A DNA stretch of 64,000 nucleotides from the NCBI GenBank assembly GCA_035565775.1, contig DATMRW010000005.1:45553-109552 (forward strand), written 5' to 3'. The position numbers were made by a program, and so were the translations under genes. Source of the DNA: PRO6 sp035565775. GTDB taxonomy: Bacteria; Pseudomonadota; Alphaproteobacteria; Rhizobiales; Xanthobacteraceae. Positions 23,109 to 31,829 of the stretch are shown one piece after another; within the stretch, counting starts at the first letter, position 1, and each line of letters opens with the position of its first letter. The notes under the pieces were generated by a model that worked only from the letters and a program-made list of their open reading frames with translations, ran no database searches and was not told the DNA's origin.

Positions 23109-23542
23109 TGGCGATCTTCACTTTCTTCCACGAGTTTAAGCGGTTCATGGGCGAGGCCGCAGTCGACCTCACGAACCACACGTTCAAGGCGATGCTGACC
23201 AATGTCGCGCCTGACGCATTGAACGATGTGGTCAAGGCCGACATCACCGAAATCCCCGCCGGGAACGGATATATCGCCGGCGGGATGACGCTCACGTCGG
23301 TGACGTGGAGCGAAACCGGCCCCGATCTTGGCGTGTGGCGTTTCGATGCCAACGACTTCACATGGAACGCCGTGGGTGGGGACATCGCGCCGTTCCGCTA
23401 CGTCGTCTTCTACGACGACACCACGGCGACACCGGCGAAACCGCTGATCGGCTTCATCGACTACACCACAAGCCTGATTGTCTCCAATGGCAACGGCTTC
23501 ACGGTCGACATCGGAATCCCCGGCATCTTCGAGCTGCAGTGA
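23108..23542 (+). CDS. Late structural-type protein (144 aa), unknown
   Basis: MAIFTFFHEFKRFMGEAAVD, beta-rich (NHTFKAMLTNVAPDALND, YIAGGMTLTSVTWSETGPD, FGKPLIGFIDYTTSL-like strands) and ending GIPGIFELQ. A protein of this type recurs after portals in rhizobial and caulobacter podoviruses and is likely a virion component. Start overlaps the portal stop. Confidence 0.7.
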   Translation: MAIFTFFHEFKRFMGEAAVDLTNHTFKAMLTNVAPDALNDVVKADITEIPAGNGYIAGGMTLTSVTWSETGPDLGVWRFDANDFTWNAVGGDIAPFRYVVFYDDTTATPAKPLIGFIDYTTSLIVSNGNGFTVDIGIPGIFELQ

Positions 23543-23549
23543 GGAAGTC

Positions 23550-23723
23550 ATGGCAGACGTAAAGAAACTCCGCGCCGAACGCGAGAAGATCAACGCACAG
23601 ATCGAGACGCTGCGCGCCAAGGCGACCGATCTCTCCCGGCAGATCCGCGAGGCCGAGGGTCCGATCCCTGATCGCTCCGACCGAGCGCGCGGCGTCGGGT
23701 ACACGATCAAGCCGTCGGCGTAA
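23550..23723 (+). CDS. Small coiled-coil protein (57 aa)
   Basis: GAGGAAGTC precedes MADVKKLRAEREKINAQIET. Heptad-like Leu/Ile spacing through residue 40 predicts a coiled coil; the tail ends VGYTIKPSA. It may be a chaperone or trimeriser for the adjacent fibre. Function unknown. Confidence 0.65.
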   Translation: MADVKKLRAEREKINAQIETLRAKATDLSRQIREAEGPIPDRSDRARGVGYTIKPSA

Positions 23724-23726
23724 TCA

Positions 23727-25346
23727 ATGCCGCATGGCTTCTCAAACCGCGTCTGGGTGACGACCCCGACGATCGGCACCGGCAATGTCGCTATCGGCGA
23801 CGCCATGATCGCCTACTGCACGCCGGCGCAGGCCGGGACGCCTGACGGCGCTGCACGCACCTGGTTGCTGGAACAGGGGAACGATTTCGAGCTATTCCGC
23901 GGCGCTTACAATGCAAGCACCGCGACGGTTGAGCGCGGGCCCGTCCTGCTTTCGCAGATCGCCGGCGTCAACGGCACCGAGCGATTGGGACTCGTCGGGG
24001 CGGCGACGCTCCGCGTCACCGCCGCCGCGGAAGACATGCTTTCGATCGCAAACCTTGCCAATGCCCGCTCCAATCTCGACATGGCGGCGTTCGGGCCAGG
24101 CGGGACGGTTTTGCAGTCAGGAAGTGCTAACGACATCACGAAGAACGGGTTCTATTCCTGTTCCTACGAAATGTCTGATCTGCCTAGTGGGTATGAATGG
24201 TCTTGGTGGACCATCATCCACCAGCAAGTGGCTTCTGACCCCCTGTACGCCACACAACTGGCGATTGACCACACTTTCGGGCAGATGCAAAAGCGCTTTA
24301 AGAACAACGGCGTCTGGCGACCTTGGGCCTCGGTCATTACCGCCGACCAGCGCCCGCCCCTCCGCAACTACATCATCAACGGCGATTTCGACATTTGGCA
24401 GCGCGGAATTTCGCTGACTAGCGTCACTGGCTCGAACTATCTGGCGGATCGCTGGCGCAATCTTAGCGTCGGCTCAACCATGACCATCACGCGCAATACC
24501 TTTGCGGCCGGGCAAACTGACGTTCCCGGCGAGTCTGCATTTTTCGAGCGTATCCAAGTCGGCAGTGTAGCTGGAGCCGGTAACATTGTTGTGCTGCAAC
24601 AATACATCGAGGATGTGCGAACCCTTGCCGGAAAGCAGATCACGATCACATTCTACGCTTACGCCGACGCCGCGAAGAACATAGCGCTTGAGATCGAGCA
24701 GTACTTTGGTGTTGGTGGGTCGGCTTCCGTCAGCTCCCCGCTCGGCCTCGTGGCGCTGACCTCTGGATGGAAAAAAATCCAAATTGTTATGACCGTCCCT
24801 AACATCGGGGGCAAAACAATCGGGACCATGAGTTCGCTGAATTTGAACCTGTGGTTTGATGCGGGCAGCACCTACAACGCACGCGCCAGCAGCCTCGGCC
24901 AGCGATCTGGGTTCTATGGCATCGCGCATGTCTCGGTTGTCGAGGGCGATGCGCGCGGCATCGATGATCCGTTCTCGCGTCGCCACATCCAACAGGAATT
25001 GGCCTTGTGCCAAAGGTATTACGAGAAGAGCTACAACATCGACACTCCACCGGGTACGGTAAGTGACGCCGACTCGATCTATTACCGCAACCCCACAGAA
25101 GGCTCGGTGGGCATAACTTTTGAACGGGGGTTCGCTGTCCCTAAACGGGCTATTCCGACTGTAACTATCTACAACCCCGCGACGGGTGCTACTGGCAGCG
25201 TCCGAAATGCCAGCTCTGGATTGGATGTCACGATTGTTGGCGTCAACGGAGTCGGGCAAGCTGGATTTCGTGGCTACAATGCGTCAGCGGGTGTGGCTGC
25301 CACTAACGTCCTTGCCGCCCACTTCACCGCCGATGCGGAGCTTTGA
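23727..25346 (+). CDS. Tail fibre / receptor-binding protein
   Basis: 539 aa. The N-terminal 140 residues (MPHGFSNRVWVTTPTIGTGN, TWLLEQGNDFELFRGAYNAS) are an attachment-type domain seen in alphaproteobacterial fibres. The middle has NYIINGDFDIWQRG, opening a jelly-roll, carbohydrate-binding-like module (DIWQRGISLTSVTG to LNLNLWFDAGSTYNARASSL). RRHIQQELALCQRYYEKSYN and a beta-rich tip follow. DNA from about 24100 to 25300 is visibly richer in A/T than its surroundings, which fits exchange of host-range modules. It is followed by an assembly-type protein. Confidence 0.75.
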   Translation: MPHGFSNRVWVTTPTIGTGNVAIGDAMIAYCTPAQAGTPDGAARTWLLEQGNDFELFRGAYNASTATVERGPVLLSQIAGVNGTERLGLVGAATLRVTAAAEDMLSIANLANARSNLDMAAFGPGGTVLQSGSANDITKNGFYSCSYEMSDLPSGYEWSWWTIIHQQVASDPLYATQLAIDHTFGQMQKRFKNNGVWRPWASVITADQRPPLRNYIINGDFDIWQRGISLTSVTGSNYLADRWRNLSVGSTMTITRNTFAAGQTDVPGESAFFERIQVGSVAGAGNIVVLQQYIEDVRTLAGKQITITFYAYADAAKNIALEIEQYFGVGGSASVSSPLGLVALTSGWKKIQIVMTVPNIGGKTIGTMSSLNLNLWFDAGSTYNARASSLGQRSGFYGIAHVSVVEGDARGIDDPFSRRHIQQELALCQRYYEKSYNIDTPPGTVSDADSIYYRNPTEGSVGITFERGFAVPKRAIPTVTIYNPATGATGSVRNASSGLDVTIVGVNGVGQAGFRGYNASAGVAATNVLAAHFTADAEL

Positions 25347-25348
25347 CC

Positions 25349-25759
25349 ATGGGTGAATATCGTCTCTGTGGGAACAGCGTACTGCGTCTGGCCGACGATG
25401 CTGTTATTCCTGATGATCCTGCGAACCGTGATTGGGCCGAGTATCAAGAATGGCTGGCTGGGGGCGGCGTCCCCGATCCAGAACCGGAGCCTTACGAGCC
25501 GCCGGTTATCGTTCCGAATACCGTTTCCAAACTCGGCCTCAAACGGGCGCTGGATGAACTGGGGCTGTGGGGCGATGTCAAGGCGACCATCGCCTCCGAT
25601 CCCGATGTCCAAGAGGAATGGGACTTGGCGATTGAGATCAGCCGCACCGACCGCCTGACCCTGCTGATGATCGCCGCGATGGGGTTCACCGACGAAGAGG
25701 TCGATCAGCTCATCATCCGCGCCCACGAGCTGGTGCGGCCGGCGCCCGCGAGCGCTTGA
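25349..25759 (+). CDS. Tail fibre assembly-type protein
   Basis: 136 aa from MGEYRLCGNSVLRLADDAVI. The motif VLRLADDAVIPDDPANRDWAEYQEWLAGG with a Pro-rich linker is the XkdW/fibre-assembly type N-terminus found downstream of fibre genes. The C-terminal half is a helical bundle (LGLKRALDELGLWGDVKATI, LTLLMIAAMGFTDEEVD). Such proteins are chaperones for the preceding fibre or minor virion parts. It starts 3 nt after the fibre stop. Confidence 0.65.
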   Translation: MGEYRLCGNSVLRLADDAVIPDDPANRDWAEYQEWLAGGGVPDPEPEPYEPPVIVPNTVSKLGLKRALDELGLWGDVKATIASDPDVQEEWDLAIEISRTDRLTLLMIAAMGFTDEEVDQLIIRAHELVRPAPASA

Positions 25760-25793
25760 CGTCCTGCCAGTAACCGCCAACTGATCTAGGCCC

Positions 25794-26831
25794 ATGCTCG
25801 GTGTAGGCTCGATCGCTGAATATTCGGTCGCCTCATACGGCCGAAGGGGAACAGTAACGGTCCTGCCGCTCGAAAGCGGCACGCTTGAGCTCACTGGCCA
25901 GGCTCTCGGCTTCAAAGTCATCGCGTCGCTCAAGAGCGGCGAGCTGACGCTGACGGGATCGAGCTTCCCGAACAACCGCATCATTCTGGAAGCCGGATCG
26001 CTGACCCTGACGGGCGGCAATCTCTCGCTTCTATCGACGATGCAGCTCGACGGTGCGAGCCTGACCCTTGAGGGCAAGGGCGCATCGTTCACCGTTGCTC
26101 AGAGCCTGAGCGCTGGCGCTCTCAACCTGATCGGCGGCGACTTCTCGGCGACCGTCAAGGTGCCCCTGAGCAGTGGCGCTCTGACTCTAACGGGCCACAC
26201 AGCCTCCTTCACGACGTCCATTCGGGTGGAGGCCGACCAGCTCACGCTGACCGGCGGCGAAATGCCGGTCTACCGGATCATCGTCGATGCTGGCCAACTG
26301 ACGCTCGAAGGCTCCGAGATCGCGGCTAGCGTCACCCAGCGTGTCGAACCCGGCTGCCTCACCCTCTTCGGCCGCGACATCAACCTGTTGGAGGTTGGCG
26401 GGGGCAACGGCGGAAGAAGCCGCCGGCGGAAGGCGGACGTTCGCAGGATCGATCGCCAGATCGAGATCGTCGGCAAGGATGGGCGTCCACGGAAGGTTTC
26501 GCTGCTTCAGCGGTTCGCCCCGCCACCGCCTCCGCCGCCGCTCGTCTACGCACCCAGCGACCTTGGCAAGCCGCTGCCGCCGGAGCTGCTGGCGCCGGTC
26601 GATCTGCCACCGCCTCTCCTGCCCGACCTCGATGCCGCCGCGCAGGAGATCAGTGACGCGCAGGATGTGCAGGACGCCCTTGCGGCGCTTGCGCGCCTGC
26701 CCAATGCCGCCCGCGACCTGCTCGACATGCACGACGCGATGGCGGCGCTGAGGGCCGTGCCCAACCCGGTTGAGGACATGCTGTTGCAGGCTCTCGCCGA
26801 AGTCCGGGCCCAACTCGTCAACGCCGACTAA
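25794..26831 (+). CDS. Tandem beta-repeat virion protein with poly-proline linker
   Basis: 345 aa. Residues about 26-195 contain nine units of about 20 residues built on L-x-x-G-x-L-T-L-T-G (for example LKSGELTLTG, LEAGSLTLTG, LSSGALTLTG, VDAGQLTLEG), predicting a beta-solenoid or stacked strands. A basic segment (RSRRRKADVRRIDRQ) and a run of seven prolines follow, then a helical C-terminus of about 80 residues. It is probably an appendage or decoration protein. It sits between the fibre and lysis genes. Confidence 0.65.
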   Translation: MLGVGSIAEYSVASYGRRGTVTVLPLESGTLELTGQALGFKVIASLKSGELTLTGSSFPNNRIILEAGSLTLTGGNLSLLSTMQLDGASLTLEGKGASFTVAQSLSAGALNLIGGDFSATVKVPLSSGALTLTGHTASFTTSIRVEADQLTLTGGEMPVYRIIVDAGQLTLEGSEIAASVTQRVEPGCLTLFGRDINLLEVGGGNGGRSRRRKADVRRIDRQIEIVGKDGRPRKVSLLQRFAPPPPPPPLVYAPSDLGKPLPPELLAPVDLPPPLLPDLDAAAQEISDAQDVQDALAALARLPNAARDLLDMHDAMAALRAVPNPVEDMLLQALAEVRAQLVNAD

Positions 26832-26850
26832 CCAGACAGGACAATTTGAG

Positions 26851-27573
26851 ATGAGCAACGCAACCCTCGTGGCGGCGAACGCGGCCCGCTGGGAGAAAGC
26901 CAAAATCACGCGGCCGAACGACTTCTCCGCGGTCGCGCGCAGCCTGGTCGCGAACAAACCCCGCTATCAGGCAGTGGCCGCGAAAACCGGCGTGCCGTGG
27001 TTCGTCATCGCGGTGATCCATCAGCGCGAGTCGTCCGGCAGCTTCGCCGGGGTGCTGCACAATGGCGAGAAGATCATTGGCACCAAGGTCAAAACCGAAA
27101 AGGTTCCGAAGGGGCGCGGCCCCTTTATCTCATGGGAAGAAGCCGCGGTTGATGCGCTTACCAACTGCGGTCCCTATGCGGCGAGCAACAAGGATTGGTC
27201 GGTTGGCGGCACTCTGACCCTGCTCGAGCGCTACAACGGCCTCGGCTACGCCAATCGCGGCCTGCCGTCGCCATACATCTGGTCTGGCACGGATCAGTAC
27301 GTGAAGGGCAAGTATGTCAAAGACAACGTCTTTGACCCGAACCACGTCGACATGCAGCTTGGCTGCGCCGGCCTGATCAAGGCCATGCAGGCGATTGATC
27401 CCAGCGTCCGCTTCGGCAACGCGGCAGGCGGCCTCGCCGCCGGGATTGGTGCGGGCGGCGCGGTGGTCGCGACAGGCGTCGCGCAGGCCGGCGCGCCGCC
27501 GTGGGCCGTGGCGCTGCTTGCGATCGGCCTCGTCGCCCTCGTCGCGTTCATCGTCATCCGCGCGCGCAAATAG
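26851..27573 (+). CDS. Phage lysozyme-like endolysin with C-terminal membrane segment
   Basis: 240 aa, start MSNATLVAANAARWEKAKIT. The catalytic-type stretch PWFVIAVIHQRESSGSFAGV has the Glu expected of a lysozyme/transglycosylase fold. It is followed by FISWEEAAVDALTNCG, GGTLTLLERYNGLGYANRG and MQLGCAGLIKAMQ. Residues about 190-236 are Gly/Ala-rich and then hydrophobic (WAVALLAIGLVALVAFIVI) with a basic end (RARK), giving a tail anchor. It would cut peptidoglycan at lysis. Holin and coiled-coil genes follow directly. Confidence 0.85.
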   Translation: MSNATLVAANAARWEKAKITRPNDFSAVARSLVANKPRYQAVAAKTGVPWFVIAVIHQRESSGSFAGVLHNGEKIIGTKVKTEKVPKGRGPFISWEEAAVDALTNCGPYAASNKDWSVGGTLTLLERYNGLGYANRGLPSPYIWSGTDQYVKGKYVKDNVFDPNHVDMQLGCAGLIKAMQAIDPSVRFGNAAGGLAAGIGAGGAVVATGVAQAGAPPWAVALLAIGLVALVAFIVIRARK

Positions 27574-27582
27574 GAGGCACCG

Positions 27583-28203
27583 ATGGATTGGAAGGATCTT
27601 GGATCCATCGTCGGGCCTATCGCCCCGACGCTCGGCAGCATCCTCGGCGGCCTGATCCCCGTGCCGGGCGGCTCGATGCTCGGCGAATGGGCAGGTAAGC
27701 AGGTCGCGAGCGCGCTCGGCGTGCCGGCGACCCCGGAGGCCGTTAACAACGCCATCGTCAACGGCGACCCTGCCGTTGTGCAGGCGCAGCTCGCGCCGAT
27801 CGAGAACGAGGCCATCGCCCGCTGGAGGGCTGAAGCGGACATCGCGCGGGCGCAGGCTGAGGTCGGCAAAGCCCAGGTCGAAAGCATCAACGAGACCATC
27901 CGCGCCGAGGCCGCCAAGGTCGACGGCTGGTGGGGTAACTGGCGCATCCTGCTCGCATGGTCCCTCTTCGCCGAAACCCTGCTGTGGCCGCCCTTCCTCA
28001 TGTACCTGATCGGCTGGAAGTCTGGCACCGCCGAGCTGATCCAGGTGAGCGGCATCATCACGACGTGGTGGGGTGCCCGGTTCGGCCTTCTCGGCGTTCA
28101 CGTCTGGACCGGCTCGAACGAACGGCAGACCGCCATCACCGGACAGCCCGTGAAGGGCCTCGTCGCCAATGTCGCTTCAGCGCTCGTCAAGAAAGCAAAA
28201 TAA
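27583..28203 (+). CDS. Holin-like protein of the 3-TM type
   Basis: 206 aa, good AGGAGGCACCG site. The N-terminal amphipathic/hydrophobic Gly-rich stretch (GSIVGPIAPTLGSILGGLIP) and a charged coiled middle (NEAIARWRAEADIARAQAEV) precede two hydrophobic spans (WRILLAWSLFAETLLWPPFL and VSGIITTWWGARFGLLGV). This resembles the holin family found with gene transfer agents and rhizobial phages. Position after the lysozyme supports a pore-forming role. Confidence 0.78.
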   Translation: MDWKDLGSIVGPIAPTLGSILGGLIPVPGGSMLGEWAGKQVASALGVPATPEAVNNAIVNGDPAVVQAQLAPIENEAIARWRAEADIARAQAEVGKAQVESINETIRAEAAKVDGWWGNWRILLAWSLFAETLLWPPFLMYLIGWKSGTAELIQVSGIITTWWGARFGLLGVHVWTGSNERQTAITGQPVKGLVANVASALVKKAK

Positions 28204-28523
28204 TGAATGAAATCGTGACATGGAGCGCGATCGTTGCCGCCATCGGCTGCGTTATGGCCTTGGCAAAGTTCTGGTCTACCTACTCGGATCGGATCACCAG
28301 AGCTGAGGCCACCGCCGAGACGGCGAAGACCCAAGCCCATGAAGCCGGCGAGAAGGTCGCAGTGATGTCGGCTGCGTTCGCGCTCTACCGGGAGCAAGTC
28401 GCCCGCGAATACATCCACCGCGAGGTCATGCGCGAGGTCGAGGATCGACTGACGCAGGCGATCGAGCGGCTTGGCGATCGCTTCGACCGCTTTGTTGAAA
28501 CCAGCGCACGGGGCACGGCATGA
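28203..28523 (+). CDS. Lysis-cassette membrane protein with coiled coil (spanin candidate)
   Basis: 106 aa. A single span at residues 5-25 (VTWSAIVAAIGCVMALAKFW) is followed by about 70 residues of coiled coil (ITRAEATAETAKTQAHEAGE, REVEDRLTQAIERLG). The type II topology and position after holin fit an inner-membrane spanin. No outer-membrane lipoprotein partner was found nested or downstream. Overlaps both neighbours. Confidence 0.65.
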   Translation: MNEIVTWSAIVAAIGCVMALAKFWSTYSDRITRAEATAETAKTQAHEAGEKVAVMSAAFALYREQVAREYIHREVMREVEDRLTQAIERLGDRFDRFVETSARGTA

Positions 28524-28903
28524 GCCACGATCCAGCCTATCGCCTCGCGCTGGACGCGCTGCGGCTTTCCATCGATGTGGAAGCCCAGATCACCTCGAAG
28601 GCCAAGAGCGAGCCCCTTCTGATCGTTCTCCACAAGTTCAAAGAGAACGCCGCGGCAGCGATGACCGGCTTGATCGACGTCGATCCAGAGGACCCGAAGA
28701 AGATCCGCCAGTTGCAGAACGAAGTGACGCGGTTCCTCGACGTGGCCACCTGGCTCAATGACATGCTGATGGCCGGGCCGGAAGCCGAACACACGATCAA
28801 CGAAGCGCAGCGCCGCGAAGCCGAAAGCTACGTGGTCGACGACGCGGACAAGCAAAAGCTCGGAATCCCAACCGAAGGTGAAACCCATGCCTATGACGAC
28901 TGA
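28520..28903 (+). CDS. Late protein (127 aa), unknown
   Basis: MSHDPAYRLALDALRLSIDV, helical (KSEPLLIVLHKFKENAAAAM, QLQNEVTRFLDVATWLND) with an acidic C-terminus (EGETHAYDD). Between lysis and scaffold genes. Overlaps the scaffold start by about 17 nt. No family recognised. Confidence 0.65.
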   Translation: MSHDPAYRLALDALRLSIDVEAQITSKAKSEPLLIVLHKFKENAAAAMTGLIDVDPEDPKKIRQLQNEVTRFLDVATWLNDMLMAGPEAEHTINEAQRREAESYVVDDADKQKLGIPTEGETHAYDD

Positions 28904-30059
28904 ACCTAAGATCGACGAAGACCGGATTGAGGTTTTCAACGCGCAGGACGACGACGCCAACACCGGCGCATCGATCAATCCGCCGCCGGAACAGAACACC
29001 CCTGACGAGCCGGAGCGGACGGAAACCAAAATTGTCCCGGTCGATGACGGCGGCCGCTCAGCCATCGCCGACAAATTCAAGCGCATCCGCGAGGACCGCG
29101 AGAAGCCGGTCGAGGCTCACGGGGACTACACCGATCCGAGCCAGCTCTACGGCCAGCACGCTGCGGCGCCGGAAGCGCCCCAGCCGGACGCCACCACGGA
29201 GCCCTCGCCGCCACCGGCGGAACGCAAGTTCAAGCTCACCGTCCGCGGCGAAGAGCGCGAAGTCACCGAGCAGGAGTTGCTTACGCTGGCGCAGAAGTCT
29301 GCCGCCGCCGACAGCTATCTCGACGATGCTCGCCATATTCTTGAGACCGCCAAACAGCGGGTAAAGGTCTCACGGCAACACCCCGCCGATCCGCCCCGCA
29401 CCGACGCCACTGAGTTCGACGAACTCGACGATCAGCAGCACCAAGCCGATCCGTTCGAGCATCTTGTCGAACAGATGCAGTATGGCGACCCCAAGGACGT
29501 CTCGAAAAATCTCCGCACCACCATGGCCGAGATTGCGAAGGACGCCGTGAAAGAGGCCACAACGACCTCGCGGGTTCAGCAGGACCTCGCAAGCGATCTG
29601 CGGGCCTACGACGAGTTTGTGAAGGCAAACCCGGAGCTGGCGAATGATCGGTTCGCCGTTGCGGGTATTCGGGATTCCCTGCTCGAAGGGTATCGCGAGG
29701 ATCTTCGCAAAATCGGAGTATCGGAAGACCATATCCCGAAGGACCCCGAACAGCTCGCCATCCACCATCGGCACTACAAGCTGCAAGGGCACCCTGTCCG
29801 GACAGTCCCGACACTGCTCGAAGGAGCAAGGCAGGACTTCATCCGGTGGCGTGGCAACCCGAAAGAACCTTCAACCACAATGCCGAGGCCGGAGGCTCGC
29901 GTTGACGTTCGCGTCAACCGTGACGAACGGCGGATGGCGATCAATCACCAACCCACGCGCGCAACCGTGGCCCCTCAAATGCAACAGCCTCCGGCCGGAG
30001 CGGGCAAGACCCGCGCCGATGCCGTGGCCGCTGCACGGCGGGCTCGGGGGCAAGTGTGA
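28887..30059 (+). CDS. Capsid scaffold-like protein
   Basis: About 390 aa, directly upstream of the major capsid gene. Highly charged: acidic N-terminus (KIDEDRIEVFNAQDDDANTG), Pro/Glu-rich stretch to about 130, then RKFKLTVRGEEREVTEQEL. This last element is found in podovirus head-assembly proteins. The C-terminal half is helical and ends basic (AVAAARRARGQV), the usual capsid-binding end of a scaffold. The start at 28887 is chosen because GAAGGTGAAACCC precedes it; 28893 is possible. Confidence 0.7.
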   Translation: MPMTTEPKIDEDRIEVFNAQDDDANTGASINPPPEQNTPDEPERTETKIVPVDDGGRSAIADKFKRIREDREKPVEAHGDYTDPSQLYGQHAAAPEAPQPDATTEPSPPPAERKFKLTVRGEEREVTEQELLTLAQKSAAADSYLDDARHILETAKQRVKVSRQHPADPPRTDATEFDELDDQQHQADPFEHLVEQMQYGDPKDVSKNLRTTMAEIAKDAVKEATTTSRVQQDLASDLRAYDEFVKANPELANDRFAVAGIRDSLLEGYREDLRKIGVSEDHIPKDPEQLAIHHRHYKLQGHPVRTVPTLLEGARQDFIRWRGNPKEPSTTMPRPEARVDVRVNRDERRMAINHQPTRATVAPQMQQPPAGAGKTRADAVAAARRARGQV

Positions 30060-30133
30060 CCTGAGACACCTCCCCTTACTCTCGATCTCTCCAAAAGGGC
30101 CAACGGCCGCGCCTCGACAAGAGGACGCATAAC

Positions 30134-31126
30134 ATGGCTGGACAGCTTTGGAGCGTGGCCGCCGAAGGCGGCTACATGTATTCGGACGAACTGTCGGACG
30201 TCATCCGGCAGCAGGTGCAGCCGCTGACGAAATTCCGTCAGCTCTGCGACGCCAAGGACGGCACCGAAAAGGGCCTGCACCGCGGCGCTAAGTACTACTG
30301 GGACGTCTATTCTGACCTTGGCACCCAGGGCCGCCGGCTTTCGGAGACCTCTCCGATTCCGGAAACCGGCTTCACGGTCACTCAGAAGAGCCTGACCGTC
30401 ACCGAGGCGGGCAACAGCGTGCCCTATACGGGCCTCCTGACCAACCTCGCCAAGCACGACGTCGTGTCGATCATCGACAAGACGTTGAAGGACGATGCTC
30501 GAAAGTATTTCGACATCGAGGCGTTCTTGCAGTTCAACAACACGCCCCTGCGGGTTGCGCCCGCCGGCGGCACCTCGACCGCTGCGGTCGCCCTCGATAC
30601 GAACGGGACCTGCTCGACGACCAACAACGTCGCGCTCGGCACCGGGCATATCAAGGCGACCGTGGACATGATGAAGGAGCGGAACATCCCGCCGTTCCGT
30701 GGCGATGACTATGCCAGCATCAGCCATGTGACGACGCTGCGGACCTTCAAAAACTCGCTGGAGTCGATCCACCAGTATACCGAAAGCGGCCTGGTGCACA
30801 TCTTCAACGGCGAGGTCGGCCGCTATGAGGGAATGCGGTTCATCGAACAGAACTTCATTCCCAAGGGCGGCGCGACGGACTCCACCGCATTCGATCCGTG
30901 GAGCCGCACGAGCGATCCGTGGAACAACGGACTCTCGAGCTGGGCCTTCTTCTTCGGCGCCGACACAGTGACCGAGGCGATGGTCATCCCCGAGGAAATC
31001 CGTGCCAAGCTGCCCGGCGACTACGGCCGCTCCAAGGGCATCGCTTGGTACTACCTCGGCGGCTTCGGCCTCGTTCACGAGGATCCGCTGAACGCCCGCA
31101 TCGTCAAATGGGACAGCGCCGCGTAA
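30134..31126 (+). CDS. Major capsid protein (N4 gp56-like)
   Basis: 330 aa after AAGAGGACGC. GYMYSDELSDVIRQQVQPLT, KFRQLC, GLHRGAKYYWDVYSDLGTQG, RRLSETSPIPETGFTVTQKS and LTVTEAGNSVPYTG match the N4-gp56 group of HK97-fold capsid proteins in short-tailed phages. The C-terminal part (GIAWYYLGGFGLVHEDPLNA) closes the fold. It is followed by a strong terminator, consistent with high expression of this gene. Confidence 0.88.
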   Translation: MAGQLWSVAAEGGYMYSDELSDVIRQQVQPLTKFRQLCDAKDGTEKGLHRGAKYYWDVYSDLGTQGRRLSETSPIPETGFTVTQKSLTVTEAGNSVPYTGLLTNLAKHDVVSIIDKTLKDDARKYFDIEAFLQFNNTPLRVAPAGGTSTAAVALDTNGTCSTTNNVALGTGHIKATVDMMKERNIPPFRGDDYASISHVTTLRTFKNSLESIHQYTESGLVHIFNGEVGRYEGMRFIEQNFIPKGGATDSTAFDPWSRTSDPWNNGLSSWAFFFGADTVTEAMVIPEEIRAKLPGDYGRSKGIAWYYLGGFGLVHEDPLNARIVKWDSAA

Positions 31127-31149
31127 ACGCGGCGACCGTCAACCTCGCA

Positions 31150-31175
31150 AATGCCCGGCCAACGCCGGGCATTTT
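31150..31175 (+). terminator. Terminator after the major capsid gene
   Basis: AATGCCCGGC (31150-31159) pairs with GCCGGGCATT (31164-31173) around CAAC and continues into TTTT. It likely sets capsid-gene transcript above the downstream late genes. Confidence 0.75.
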
Positions 31176-31198
31176 GCGTTTGAGAAAGGATCAAAGCG

Positions 31199-31642
31199 AT
31201 GAGCTCCTACGAACAGTCGCTCCGCGAGCGCCGAAGCTTTATGGCGCAGGAATTCGGGGGTGACACCCAAACGTTCACGATCCGCGGGCCCAAGGGCAAA
31301 CGCGGCATCGTCCGGGACATTGAAGTCGAAACGACCGAAGCGATGGTCGGCACGACGACGGTACCGGAGATCAACGTCGGCAAGGCAGCGAACGACGATT
31401 CCTTTGCCCGCTTCCGCCTCGGCACCGCGGTCGGCGCAGGCTACGGCGCAGGCGTGAAGCGAGCCCTGAGCCTTGTCAGCGGCAACGGCGCGGTGCCGAC
31501 GCTCGAGGATTTCCCCGGCCATATCATGCTGGAAACCGACTTCCTCCCGGCGGACACCGACGCGGTGATCACGCTCAAGGAAGGCGTCGGCGGAGTACCG
31601 GCGGGCACCGCCAACGTTCACGTCGACATCGAGTGGTTCTGA
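31199..31642 (+). CDS. Candidate capsid decoration protein (147 aa)
   Basis: MSSYEQSLRERRSFMAQEFG followed by a beta-rich body (QTFTIRGPKGKRGIVRDIEV, MVGTTTVPEINVGKAANDD, HIMLETDFLPADTDAVITLK). Position directly after the capsid gene and the compact beta composition suggest a head-decoration or cement protein. No family recognised with certainty. Confidence 0.6.
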   Translation: MSSYEQSLRERRSFMAQEFGGDTQTFTIRGPKGKRGIVRDIEVETTEAMVGTTTVPEINVGKAANDDSFARFRLGTAVGAGYGAGVKRALSLVSGNGAVPTLEDFPGHIMLETDFLPADTDAVITLKEGVGGVPAGTANVHVDIEWF

Positions 31643-31644
31643 CG

Positions 31645-31827
31645 ATGTTCGGCTTCTACCGCAAACCTCTCCCGCGGGCGAAGGACCCGCGCCCCGTTGA
31701 GCGCGTGCTTGACAATGCGACCGGCGACGCCGGCCGCGACGGCTTCACGCGCCTTTCCCAGGCCGATCGCGAGACCGGCTATCGCCCACCTGTCGGGGAC
31801 GCCATGCCCCGCTACTTTGAGGACTGA
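31645..31827 (+). CDS. Small late protein (60 aa), unknown
   Basis: MFGFYRKPLPRAKDPRPVER; basic, low in hydrophobic residues, ending PRYFED. Begins 2 nt after the preceding stop and is followed 2 nt later by another small gene. Possibly a virion accessory protein. Confidence 0.55.
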   Translation: MFGFYRKPLPRAKDPRPVERVLDNATGDAGRDGFTRLSQADRETGYRPPVGDAMPRYFED

Positions 31828-31829
31828 CA

